Origin: Thermoanaerobacter pseudethanolicus ATCC 33223 | GTDB lineage: Bacteria; Bacillota; Thermoanaerobacteria; Thermoanaerobacterales; Thermoanaerobacteraceae | Reading direction: 5' to 3' | DNA length: 37,500 nt | NCBI RefSeq assembly: GCF_000019085.1 | Contig: NC_010321.1 | Location: forward strand, 2,227,501 to 2,265,000 | Shown here: piece by piece, positions 1 to 7,851 of the stretch | Numbering within the stretch: position 1 is the first letter of the stretch | How the letters are laid out: the number at the start of each line of letters is the position of its first letter | Position numbers and translations under genes: made by a program | Notes under the pieces: model-generated | The model's database searches: none | What the model saw: the letters and a program-made list of their open reading frames with translations, nothing else | What the model was told of the DNA's origin: nothing

Positions 1-446
1 ATACTTTCTACTTTGCCTTTAATTTCTTTGGCGATTTTACGAAGCTCATTTTCATCCAATGGACTTATCTCTCTACCATCAAATTCATTTCCGCCGGCAA
101 TTAGGTAATAGTGATTTCCTACTGCCTCAACTAAATCCTTGGGCCAATCAACTAGTGGAGCAATTGCTGCGGTTGCGGGTTTACCAATTCGAATAATTGC
201 AGTTTTACAAAGCCTTTTGCGCTCAGCAACCGCATTCGTAGCATGGGTTGTTCCTAACATTGCATATTTTATTTTTTTCCGGTCTATCTTGCTTTTATAT
301 AATACTTTATTCATTGCTTCAAATATCCCGCTCGAAACATCTTTAGTAGTAGGTACTTTAACACTCTCTACTAATTCCAGATTTTCATCTACTAAAACTG
401 CATCAGTATTGGTTCCACCAACATCAATTCCAATACGATATTCCAT
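1..446 (-). CDS. Hydantoinase/oxoprolinase family protein, N-terminal part (cut by window edge)
   Basis: About 148 codons are visible from an ATG at 446; the rest lies outside the window. The N-terminus reads GIDVGGTNTDAVLVD, the phosphate-binding loop of the Hydant_A_N family. GTTHATNAVAER follows at about residues 66-77, also typical. Members of this family (HyuA, 5-oxoprolinase and acetone carboxylase subunits) use ATP to open or carboxylate hydantoin-like rings, acting in the cytoplasm. An AGGAGG ribosome site lies just upstream, and the start is 16 nt after the stop of the DUF917 gene, so the two are co-transcribed with the NCS1 permease behind the sigma-54 promoter near 3120. The exact substrate cannot be read from the sequence. 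Family assignment is secure; function as a true hydantoinase is not. Confidence 0.88.
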   Translation of the reverse strand, partial: MEYRIGIDVGGTNTDAVLVDENLELVESVKVPTTKDVSSGIFEAMNKVLYKSKIDRKKIKYAMLGTTHATNAVAERKRLCKTAIIRIGKPATAAIAPLVDWPKDLVEAVGNHYYLIAGGNEFDGREISPLDENELRKIAKEIKGKVES

Positions 447-462
447 TTTTTCCTACCTCCTT

Positions 463-1566
463 TTAACCTCTATTGAGTTCTTCTACAGGTATATAATCAA
501 CATCATATCCAAAGTAACGCGGACCAACTGTTTCTATACCTTTTTCAGTTCTCCACTTCTCATCACACGGAATTCCTATAATAAATACTCTCTGTCCATA
601 ACGTAATCCTTCGGTGGTTATAGGTAAGGCTGTATGGGCATCAACGGTACAAATCAAATCAGGCACTGTAGCTACAACTTTCCCATTGCGACGTGCTATT
701 AAATTTTCATTTTGGAAATCAATAATCATTGCTTCCCCTTTGTATTGGTCAATTCCGTCTATATGAGCTTCTCCACGAACAAATCCACCCGTAGTACGCC
801 TTTGCACATCAGAAATTTTGCCTTTAAAAAGCATATAGCCACCTGTTACCTCTAAAAGCGCCTCTATTGGATTTTCACCTTTTTTGCGGGCTTCGCGTAT
901 CGCTTTTCCAATTTGTGCTGAATAAGATACAACATTTCTTATTCCTGCTTGTTTTACATCTTTTCCACTCATCGGGTAAATTGCTATCATAACTGATCCA
1001 CCCATAACTACTGTAGCGTTCCTCGCAAGGCTTTCAGTCCAGAAATTATTGATAGTATGTAAAAGTATAGAATTACCTTTTTCATCTGCTAAAACCATAG
1101 GTGTTGCAGAAACTCCATAAAGATGATATGTTACCATTTGCAACTCTGGAAAAGCCCTTCCCATACCATCTACATCTACCAATGGTACCTTTCTTTCACC
1201 TGCAACCATAATAGGTATCATTGAATTAACGCCACCAGCTTCAATAGGAAGAACTGCATATACTTCCTTTCCAAGAAAACTTTGGAGACTATCGAAAGCC
1301 TTGAAAATCTCTTTTCCTGAAGGAACCTTTTCTACCAATACTGTCGGCGCTCCCATCATTGCCACGGGAACAACTAATGCATCATCAGGTATGTTCTCCA
1401 CATCAATAAGTTCTACTGGACCATTTCTTTGTATAGATTGAATAGCCATAAGCTTACCTACATAAGGGTCTCCTCCTCCCCCAGTTCCAAGAAGAGCAGC
1501 CCCTACTGCGATATCTTCCACCGCTTGTAAATCGATTTTCTCCAATTTTTCTATATCTTTCTTCAT
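463..1566 (-). CDS. DUF917 (S-Me-THD-like) family protein, copy 1
   Basis: A 367-residue cytoplasmic protein of the family first called DUF917, later linked to S-methyl-thiohydantoin desulfurase-like proteins. Visible hallmarks are the glycine-rich LLGTGGGGDP near residue 27, the central VDVDGMGRAFPELQM and the C-terminal GPRYFGYDVDYIPVEEL. The ATG start has a good AAGGAGG site 8 nt upstream. Genes of this family usually sit beside hydantoinase/oxoprolinase subunits and NCS1 permeases, exactly as here, which points to processing of a hydantoin- or oxoproline-like ring compound. The 138-bp gap to the permease shows no clear promoter. A second copy, similar over its whole length, lies at 4913-6022. 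The reaction catalysed is not established from sequence. Confidence 0.88.
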   Translation of the reverse strand: MKKDIEKLEKIDLQAVEDIAVGAALLGTGGGGDPYVGKLMAIQSIQRNGPVELIDVENIPDDALVVPVAMMGAPTVLVEKVPSGKEIFKAFDSLQSFLGKEVYAVLPIEAGGVNSMIPIMVAGERKVPLVDVDGMGRAFPELQMVTYHLYGVSATPMVLADEKGNSILLHTINNFWTESLARNATVVMGGSVMIAIYPMSGKDVKQAGIRNVVSYSAQIGKAIREARKKGENPIEALLEVTGGYMLFKGKISDVQRRTTGGFVRGEAHIDGIDQYKGEAMIIDFQNENLIARRNGKVVATVPDLICTVDAHTALPITTEGLRYGQRVFIIGIPCDEKWRTEKGIETVGPRYFGYDVDYIPVEELNRG

Positions 1567-1704
1567 TTTCTATAACCTCCTTGTAAAGATATATTGAAAT
1601 ATAAAAACTATACAACTCCGAACATTAAATTTCGAGATACCCCAAAGACCCTAAAAGGAAACTATCGTTTTATATGCATAACCATTTTCTTTCTATTTTT
1701 TTCC

Positions 1705-2967
1705 TCAATGCAAAGCAGTAGCTGATTTTGACACTTTCAATACATAATACAATACCAAATAGCATACCATTGAAGATATTATGCCATTTATGGCTGAAAT
1801 ACCTGTTTTCATAAACAATGCCACAATAAAGCCTATAACCAATGATGCTATTCCTATCCAGTTAATATCTACAATACCAGCCTCCCACATATTTCTATTT
1901 CCTTTTTTGCATATCCAGTAATCCGCAATCATGCTACCGGCAATAGGCGGTATACTTGCAGTAAGTACAGTAAGGAAAGAAGTAAAATAGTTTAATATGC
2001 CCATGATGGCAAGGACAGTGCCTATAGCACCGGCTATAAAGGTCATAAGTGGTCTTAATTTATTTTCCATGTTAAAAAGGCTTACAATAGCTAGCCCCCC
2101 TGAGTAGGCGTTTACCGTGTTGGTAGTCCATGTAGCCAAAATAAGGATTACAGCACCCACAAATCCCAGCCCTAATTGAGCTAAAGCAATTGTTATGTCA
2201 TATGTACCGGCTACTACAGTGAGGAGTGCCCCAACTACAAGTAGAAACATCCCCGCTGGCCAGACACCCACAAGTCCTGATGTCAAAGCATCCTTCCTAC
2301 TTTTTGCATATCTTGAAAAGTCAGCAGCAATGACGCCTCCTACTGCAAATCCTCCAACAGCCAAACCAATCGCATAACTCCAGGAATAGCGATCTTTTGG
2401 TACATAATTTATCAAATTCTCTATACCGAATGTTGTCAAAACCTGTATTAGACCTACTATAGAGAGAAATACAAGCGCTGGTATGGCAATATAATTTAAG
2501 TATTCCAGTGCCTTATAGCCATATACAGCAGTCACTAGCATAATAATACCCCATACCAATCCACTTAACCATACAGGTATATAAATCCCAAGCCACATGT
2601 TCATTATTTGAGAAAACGCAGCTCCACATACACTTGCTTGTACTCCAAACCATCCTATACAGGATATTGCAAGAATAGTAGAAATTATAAACCGTGCCCC
2701 CTCTCTGCCAAAAGCCGATGAGGACGTAACCACGGTGGGAACACCTAAGTCAGCACCCTGCATTCCTTGAAATGTCATATATACAATTATTATTGTATAA
2801 CCTATAGCTCCAGCAATTATAGCCTCTAATAGTGGCATGCCCTGGACTATCGCTCCCCCTACCATCAAAGATGATACACATATCATTGATCCTGCCCATA
2901 TAAGGGCTATACTATACCATGGTCTCTTTTCTGACTCTGGAATCGGATCCAATGCATGTTGTTCCAC
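1705..2967 (-). CDS. NCS1-family cytosine/purine/hydantoin permease
   Basis: A 420-residue integral membrane protein with about twelve hydrophobic segments. Its family signature lies in the first third (MQGADLGVPTVVTSSSAFG) and in a mid-protein stretch with AADFSRYAK, typical of CodB-like NCS1 transporters. These move nucleobases, hydantoins or related ring compounds across the plasma membrane with H+ or Na+. The start is a GTG at 2967 preceded by AGGGGG at a suitable distance. It is the first gene of the minus-strand operon permease, DUF917, HyuA, and its leader begins about 12 nt after the sigma-54 promoter near 3120. The operon context suggests that it imports the ring compound that the two downstream proteins handle. 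The exact substrate is unknown. Confidence 0.9.
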   Translation of the reverse strand: MEQHALDPIPESEKRPWYSIALIWAGSMICVSSLMVGGAIVQGMPLLEAIIAGAIGYTIIIVYMTFQGMQGADLGVPTVVTSSSAFGREGARFIISTILAISCIGWFGVQASVCGAAFSQIMNMWLGIYIPVWLSGLVWGIIMLVTAVYGYKALEYLNYIAIPALVFLSIVGLIQVLTTFGIENLINYVPKDRYSWSYAIGLAVGGFAVGGVIAADFSRYAKSRKDALTSGLVGVWPAGMFLLVVGALLTVVAGTYDITIALAQLGLGFVGAVILILATWTTNTVNAYSGGLAIVSLFNMENKLRPLMTFIAGAIGTVLAIMGILNYFTSFLTVLTASIPPIAGSMIADYWICKKGNRNMWEAGIVDINWIGIASLVIGFIVALFMKTGISAINGIISSMVCYLVLYYVLKVSKSATALH

Positions 2968-3113
2968 AATAACGACCCCCTATCTTGATATTTTTTAATT
3001 AAACTTGTAAGATTCATTCAATACTTTGGTATCTTGTTTGCTTTTTTGTTCCAAAACATCTTTTCTTTTTTACTTTAAAGTTATAAAACTTTAAATTTCT
3101 GAATAAATTAGAT

Positions 3114-3130
3114 AGCAAATATCGTGCCAA
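3114..3130 (-). promoter_or_regulatory. Sigma-54 (-24/-12) promoter for the permease operon
   Basis: Read on the minus strand the site is TTGGCAC, 5 nt (GATAT), TTGCT. The invariant GG (3128-3127) and GC (3116-3115) are separated by exactly 10 nt, as in the consensus. Transcription should begin near 3103, leaving a leader of about 135 nt before the GTG of the NCS1 permease. A sigma-54 activator gene lies divergently next door, which makes the assignment strong. Confidence 0.88.
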
Positions 3131-3201
3131 TTTGTTTTTAAGTTATCAGTTAAAAAGAGAGAAAAATAAAACGTTTAAGAGTGTATAATTGATAAAATAT
3201 G

Positions 3202-3230
3202 TTGACATAAAGTTTTCTTTGAATTAGAAT
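3202..3230 (+). promoter_or_regulatory. Sigma-A promoter of the sigma-54 activator operon
   Basis: TTGACA at 3202-3207 and TAGAAT at 3225-3230 are separated by 17 nt, matching 11 of 12 consensus positions. The start point would be near 3237, about 95 nt before the ATG of the activator. The four TTCTCA repeats at 3275-3310 therefore fall within its 5' leader. Confidence 0.75.
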
Positions 3231-3274
3231 TGTAATAAATAAATCGGTTTATATTTTACGCATTCACTGTATTT

Positions 3275-3310
3275 TTCTCATTTATTCTCACTTTTTCTCA
3301 AAATTTCTCA
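3275..3310. repeat. Four helically phased TTCTCA repeats, candidate activator binding sites
   Basis: TTCTCA occurs at 3275-3280, 3285-3290, 3295-3300 and 3305-3310, exactly 10 bp apart, each within a T-rich context. The array is about 145-180 bp upstream of the sigma-54 promoter and lies in the leader of the activator gene. Both the distance and the one-turn phasing fit an upstream activating sequence bound by an oligomeric enhancer-binding protein, which could also repress its own gene here. The role is inferred. Confidence 0.6.
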
Positions 3311-3332
3311 TTTTAAAGCGGTGATAAAATTT

Positions 3333-4904
3333 ATGAGAAATAATTTGATTGATTCTCTTCAAGAAACCTTTGGTTTTGTAACCGAACTTCAGAAAGAATG
3401 TTTATCATTTATATCACCTTCAAAAGCAGGCTATCATGTTTGGTCACCACCATGTACTCCCACTTGTCCAAATATCAACAATTGCCCCTATGATTTAATA
3501 CTTTCTTTTAAAATAGAAAAGAACAATTTTTTGGTTGCTTTACCTAAAAAACGTAGCAAAAATTTAAAAATAACGCCTGCCTCAATCATTAAATTTTTGC
3601 AGATTGTATTAGAAACATCATTCGCTTCTGAACAAAAAACAAATAATATTTTATTACTAGAACAGACATTGCAATTTTTAGCAAAACAATCAAACATAGA
3701 ATTCTACCTCTTCAACAACAAAGGGCAAATAATCTTAAGTCAAAATTCTTCTTTTGTTCAGCTCTCTCCATCTGATATTTGGGAAAAACTGGGTGATACC
3801 AATGATTCAGAAGGATTTATAAAAACTCAATGGGGAAATTTTTATTATCACCTCTTTGTAAAAAATGATAAACCAATAGGCTTAATAATCTGGAAAATCA
3901 AATCATTCCAAAAAAATGTAAATTTTTGTCCATCACGCAAAGATTATTCTTTTGCTATTATAGGTAAAAACTATCATTTTACTGAAATAAAAAAACTCAT
4001 CCGTCAAATAGCTGCAACTGAGCATACAATACTTCTTCAAGGTGAAAGTGGTACAGGCAAAGAGCTTTTTGCTCGTTATATTCATCACTTAAGTCCTCGA
4101 AAAGATGATCCTTTTATTGCCATAAACTGCGCCGCAATCCCTGAAAACCTTCTTGAAAGCGAACTTTTCGGCTATGAAGATGGTTCATTTACAGGTGCTC
4201 GTCGCGGTGGCAAACCGGGTAAATTTGAACTTGCTAATGGCGGAACAATTTTTCTTGACGAAATTGGAGACATGCCCTTACCATTACAAGCAAAATTATT
4301 ACGGGTTTTGGAAGACCGACAAGTAGAACGAATTGGTGCTACTATTTCTCGTCCAGTTGATATAAGGGTTATTGCAGCAACTAATAAAAATTTAAAAGAA
4401 TTAATTGATGCTAAATTATTTAGAGAAGACCTTTTTTTCCGCTTAAGTGTTTTCCCAGTCTACATACCAGCACTACGTGAGCGCCGAGATGATATCCTTC
4501 TTCTTTTAGACTTTTATTTAAAAAATATCTGTCTTGAACAAGATAAACCATTTAAAATTTTCAGTCCAGAAACTATTGAAATTCTTCAGAATTACAGCTG
4601 GCCAGGAAACATACGAGAATTAAAGAATGTAGTAACTTACGCCGTTTCACTTTGTAAAGACGATATAATTACTCCACAGTATTTACCGAAGTACTTACAA
4701 AATGGCGTATCCTTTAATAAATATCAGTTTACTAACGTTAAAAGCGAACACTCATTTATTGAAGATGAACAGCTCAAAAATCAATTGGAAATTTTATTAG
4801 CTAAATATGGCAAATCTACACAATCAAAAAAATTGATTGCTCAAGAATTAGGCATTAGTTTAGCAACCCTTTATCGTTGGCTTAAAAAATATCGCATAAG
4901 GTAG
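3333..4904 (+). CDS. Sigma-54-dependent transcriptional activator
   Basis: A 523-residue enhancer-binding protein. Residues 1 to about 205 form a sensory region I do not recognise, with a cysteine cluster (C41, C45, C51 in PPCTPTCPNINNC) that might bind metal. The AAA+ domain follows, with Walker A GESGTGKE near residue 237, the sigma-54-contacting loop as GSFTGA rather than GAFTGA near residue 284, and Walker B IFLDEIGDMP near residue 306. A Fis-type helix-turn-helix ends the protein (ELGISLATLYRWLKKY). ATG at 3333 is chosen over the in-frame GTG at 3321 because GGTGAT (3320-3325) is a Shine-Dalgarno for the ATG and overlaps the GTG. It is divergent from the permease operon it most likely activates and heads its own operon with DUF917 copy 2. 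The effector is unknown. Confidence 0.93.
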   Translation: MRNNLIDSLQETFGFVTELQKECLSFISPSKAGYHVWSPPCTPTCPNINNCPYDLILSFKIEKNNFLVALPKKRSKNLKITPASIIKFLQIVLETSFASEQKTNNILLLEQTLQFLAKQSNIEFYLFNNKGQIILSQNSSFVQLSPSDIWEKLGDTNDSEGFIKTQWGNFYYHLFVKNDKPIGLIIWKIKSFQKNVNFCPSRKDYSFAIIGKNYHFTEIKKLIRQIAATEHTILLQGESGTGKELFARYIHHLSPRKDDPFIAINCAAIPENLLESELFGYEDGSFTGARRGGKPGKFELANGGTIFLDEIGDMPLPLQAKLLRVLEDRQVERIGATISRPVDIRVIAATNKNLKELIDAKLFREDLFFRLSVFPVYIPALRERRDDILLLLDFYLKNICLEQDKPFKIFSPETIEILQNYSWPGNIRELKNVVTYAVSLCKDDIITPQYLPKYLQNGVSFNKYQFTNVKSEHSFIEDEQLKNQLEILLAKYGKSTQSKKLIAQELGISLATLYRWLKKYRIR

Positions 4905-4912
4905 GTGTGAAT

Positions 4913-6022
4913 ATGCAAGAAATTACCTCTGATTGGATTGAACCACTTTGGTATGGCAGTATTTTTCTTGGTTCGGGTGGTGGGGGAAAAAGTGAACTTT
5001 TGGCATCCGTACTGGATAAAGCTTTACAAAACCGTGTTATTCCTTTACTAACCCTTGATGAATTGTCTGAAAGTAACTTTTTCTGCGGTATAGGTCTTTT
5101 AGGTTCACCGGAATTATGTGAAGAAAATTTACCCTCGGGTAAAGAAGCTAGTATTGCCATTGAGGAATTAGAAAAATATACTGGGTTCCAGTTTAATGGA
5201 ATCTCAATTGTTGAAGGAGCAGGAGTTAATATCTTTTATCCACTTTTAGCAGCACTTCAAACTGGTTTGCCAGTTATTGATGGTGATGCTATGGGAAGAG
5301 CTTTCCCCGAACTACAAATGACTACTTATCATCTTGAAAACTTACCTGTTACCCCTTTGGTACTAGTTGATGGCAGTTATAACGTGCATCTGTTCCTTGA
5401 AAAGCAAGATACATTTCTTTTAGAACTTAATACGCGCCAGATTGTTTGCCAACAAGGAGGAGTTGGTTATTTTGCAGGCTTTCCTTATTCCGGTTCCGTA
5501 TTAAAAAAAGTTTTACTTCCAAGTACTCTAACTTTTGCCCGTGAAATAGGTGAATGCTTTTTACATGCTGATAATTACCACGAGCTATTCAACTTGCTTT
5601 TAGAGGTAACTTCTAATTCCTTTTATGGTCCTATAGTCGAAATTTTTCAAGGTACCATAAAAAATATATCCGCATATGAAACTGCCAAGTGGAAAGCAGC
5701 AACGCTAATCTCACCAAAAGGTGAAGAATTACAACTTCTTTTTCAATATGAGAATTTACTTGCGTTCAAAAATGGTCATATAGCCGCTAGTGTACCCGAT
5801 TTAATTTCCGCAATTGATCTAAATAAACTTAAACCAGTAAATAACAATGAAATTTATGAAGGTCAGCCTCTAGTGCTTCTAGGTCTGCCGGCACCACTTC
5901 GACTCAGAATCAATAAAGCTTTAGATGTAGTTGGTCCCCAATGTTTTGGTTATCGAACTATTTACGTGCCGCTAGAAAAACTATATTGGGATTACTACCA
6001 TGAAAAGGAGGTATTTTTTTGA
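4913..6022 (+). CDS. DUF917 (S-Me-THD-like) family protein, copy 2
   Basis: About 369 residues, similar end to end to copy 1 at 463-1566. It keeps the glycine-rich loop (FLGSGGGGKSE) and the central GDAMGRAFPELQMTTYHLE, plus the C-terminal GPQCFGYRTIYVPLEKL, so the fold and probable active region are retained. ATG 4913 is preferred, with AGGTG five bases upstream; a GTG at 4907 is possible and would add two residues. It starts 8 nt after the activator stop and its own stop overlaps the TTG start of the next gene, so the three form one operon. It may act with the HyuA-like protein, as a partner pair parallel to copy 1 with the true HyuA, or serve as a sensor component. This functional idea is inference. 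Confidence 0.86.
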   Translation: MQEITSDWIEPLWYGSIFLGSGGGGKSELLASVLDKALQNRVIPLLTLDELSESNFFCGIGLLGSPELCEENLPSGKEASIAIEELEKYTGFQFNGISIVEGAGVNIFYPLLAALQTGLPVIDGDAMGRAFPELQMTTYHLENLPVTPLVLVDGSYNVHLFLEKQDTFLLELNTRQIVCQQGGVGYFAGFPYSGSVLKKVLLPSTLTFAREIGECFLHADNYHELFNLLLEVTSNSFYGPIVEIFQGTIKNISAYETAKWKAATLISPKGEELQLLFQYENLLAFKNGHIAASVPDLISAIDLNKLKPVNNNEIYEGQPLVLLGLPAPLRLRINKALDVVGPQCFGYRTIYVPLEKLYWDYYHEKEVFF

Positions 6023-7227
6023 AAGTTACGTTAGGAATTTTTATAAATGGTCAACACGGAACTATTATTGCTGGGTCAGGTAAATATCTTTTGTACGAGA
6101 GAAAATTTTCTTCACAAACTTTTTTAAACGAATTACAACATTGTCTTACTGTCCTGGGTTTATCTAAAAAAAATGTCAGTAAAATCTATTTTACCCCGCC
6201 CTTTTCTTTTTCACCAGAAAATAAGACGAGTTCAATAATCCATCTTAGGCTTGTCCCAGAACAATTTAGTGATTTTTCTGTTTATCCTCAAAATTTACAA
6301 AAATCAGTTAAAATCTTGCAAGTAGCTCCACAAAAGCTTTTGCAAAAATTAGAAGAAAACGAAGATCAAATTAAAAAAGCTAAAGTAATTTCCATAATTA
6401 CACCTTTTGGATTGGTTTATCCAGAAAAAGAGAACAAAGCAGTTTATACAATAAACAAATTTAACCAAGGAATAATACTAAAATCCCAAAATTACCCACA
6501 TCTCGGTTTTCATAAACGAGAAAAATCATTATTAATAGCTGACAATTTTGTGGTTGCAGTATCACCTTATGTACAACAGCTTAAAAATTTCTTTGCCCCT
6601 CATTCTCCAGGAATATATTGGGTTGAAAATGAAGCTGTTTATTTAACTGAAGATTTTTTACCACAAACTTGCGGTAAAATTTACGAATTTACACCATTAA
6701 TACAACTAGCCCGAGGTGCTGCCGTTTCCTTCGGTTATGATTATGCTTTAGCCCTTTTTAAAATAGGTTCTATATTTAAACTTTTTCAAATACAAAATTA
6801 TGTTGAAGTAAGTGAATTATCCTCACCTTTTAGTTTCGCTGCTACTTCTTCAGTACAGCCTTTATTTGATGATATTAAAGGCAAACTTCCTAAAGCTCTT
6901 CAGGATGTAATTCCTATTTTTAACTTTTCCAGTTGCTATTTTTCTGATTCTTATCCGTACCGGTTTTATCAGATTACTTTTTCAAAATCACTCCGTTACA
7001 TTGGTTTACTCACAGCTCCATCGATTTTAACATCTATTACTGTTTGTAAACAAGAAGATTTATATTACCACAAAAAAAGACTACTAAAAAATTTATACCT
7101 TGTTAATAAGAACCATAATCTTCTAAAAAAGCCTATAGCTTTTTGTCAAGAAACTCCTATTCGTTATTTAACTTCTAATCATACAATCTTAAAAGTGGGA
7201 CTAAAAGAGTCAAACTCATTCCAGTAG
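6019..7227 (+). CDS. Diverged HyuA-like protein lacking the nucleotide-binding motifs
   Basis: A 402-residue protein with a TTG start, supported by AAAAGGAGG at 6004-6011 and a TTGA overlap with the DUF917 stop. It aligns by eye to hydantoinase/oxoprolinase A subunits. The N-terminus GIFINGQHGTIIAGSG takes the place of GIDVGGTNTDAVLVD. GIYWVENEAVYLTEDFL takes the place of the usual YFxSNDGTLM segment. LARGAAVSFGYDYALALFKIG takes the place of the RGAAFLSG...DxGGTTTD segment. In each case the fold-marking residues persist but the GGTNTD/GGTTTD phosphate-binding residues are gone. The family usually runs to 500 residues or more, so this is also shorter. It is probably a non-catalytic paralogue kept for binding or regulation with DUF917 copy 2. 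The homology is my reading and needs a profile search; no other family suggests itself. Confidence 0.6.
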   Translation: MKVTLGIFINGQHGTIIAGSGKYLLYERKFSSQTFLNELQHCLTVLGLSKKNVSKIYFTPPFSFSPENKTSSIIHLRLVPEQFSDFSVYPQNLQKSVKILQVAPQKLLQKLEENEDQIKKAKVISIITPFGLVYPEKENKAVYTINKFNQGIILKSQNYPHLGFHKREKSLLIADNFVVAVSPYVQQLKNFFAPHSPGIYWVENEAVYLTEDFLPQTCGKIYEFTPLIQLARGAAVSFGYDYALALFKIGSIFKLFQIQNYVEVSELSSPFSFAATSSVQPLFDDIKGKLPKALQDVIPIFNFSSCYFSDSYPYRFYQITFSKSLRYIGLLTAPSILTSITVCKQEDLYYHKKRLLKNLYLVNKNHNLLKKPIAFCQETPIRYLTSNHTILKVGLKESNSFQ

Positions 7228-7285
7228 TATAAAAATATCAACTTCATTTTTCCTAAATTTTTATTCCTCTACGCTTATGAACAAA

Positions 7286-7846
7286 TTACAATAATTTATC
7301 CAATTCCTCTTTAATCTTTTTAAAGTCCTCCATTGCAGGCTCTAATTTTTCAGGGTCTCTCAAAATTGCAGCTGGATGGTAAGTCGCTATTATTTTAACA
7401 CCTTTTCTTTCAAACCATTGGCCTCTCATTACTGTTATTTTGAAATTTTTGTCTATTATAGCTTTTGCTGCAGTCGCTCCAAGACATACTATCATTTTAG
7501 GAGCTATTATTGCAACTTGATTTCTTAAATAAGGCAAACAAGCGTCAATTTCACTCTGCAGAGGCACTCTATTGTTTGGTGGCCTGCATTTTACTATGTT
7601 GGCAATATAGACTTCTTCCCGTTTTAATCCGACATCCTCAAGCATTTTGTTGAGAAATTGACCAGCTCTTCCTACAAAAGGCCTCCCTTGCAAATCCTCG
7701 TCTCTTCCTGGTCCTTCTCCCACAAACATAACTTTTGCCCTTAAATTTCCTTCTCCAAAAACCATATTAGTTTTCGTTTTACTAAGGTCACATTTTGTAC
7801 AATGTAAACACTCTAAATATAGTTCTTTTAAGGGTAAAAGTGCCAT
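7286..7846 (-). CDS. Family 4 uracil-DNA glycosylase (4Fe-4S)
   Basis: A 186-residue enzyme that removes uracil from DNA, the first step of base excision repair of deaminated cytosine, which matters at high temperature. Four cysteines fit the iron-sulfur cluster of family 4 enzymes: C16 and C19 (CTKC), C87 (VKCRPP) and C103 (DACLPYL). The active-site motif is GEGPGRDED near residue 44, and HPAAILRDP is the C-terminal motif. ATG 7846 is chosen because AAAGGTGA lies 5 nt upstream; an in-frame GTG at 7855 falls inside that ribosome site. The stop codon of the fumarase beta gene overlaps the ribosome site, so translation is probably coupled and the three genes form one operon. Confidence 0.93.
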   Translation of the reverse strand: MALLPLKELYLECLHCTKCDLSKTKTNMVFGEGNLRAKVMFVGEGPGRDEDLQGRPFVGRAGQFLNKMLEDVGLKREEVYIANIVKCRPPNNRVPLQSEIDACLPYLRNQVAIIAPKMIVCLGATAAKAIIDKNFKITVMRGQWFERKGVKIIATYHPAAILRDPEKLEPAMEDFKKIKEELDKLL

Positions 7847-7851
7847 TTCTC

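Noticed and set aside
139-606. Open frame of 155 codons on the plus strand
   Set aside because: It lies antisense to the HyuA start and the end of DUF917 copy 1, with low-complexity hydrophobic sequence and no ribosome site.
1567-1704. Possible riboswitch or attenuator between permease and DUF917 genes
   Set aside because: Only short imperfect pairing is visible and no known riboswitch pattern could be recognised.
3275-3310. CRISPR-like or tandem-repeat array
   Set aside because: The repeat unit is only 6 bp with 4-bp spacers; this is the scale of protein binding sites, not CRISPR.
3321-3332. GTG at 3321 as start of the sigma-54 activator
   Set aside because: The GTG overlaps the GGTGAT that serves as ribosome site for ATG 3333 and has no ribosome site of its own.
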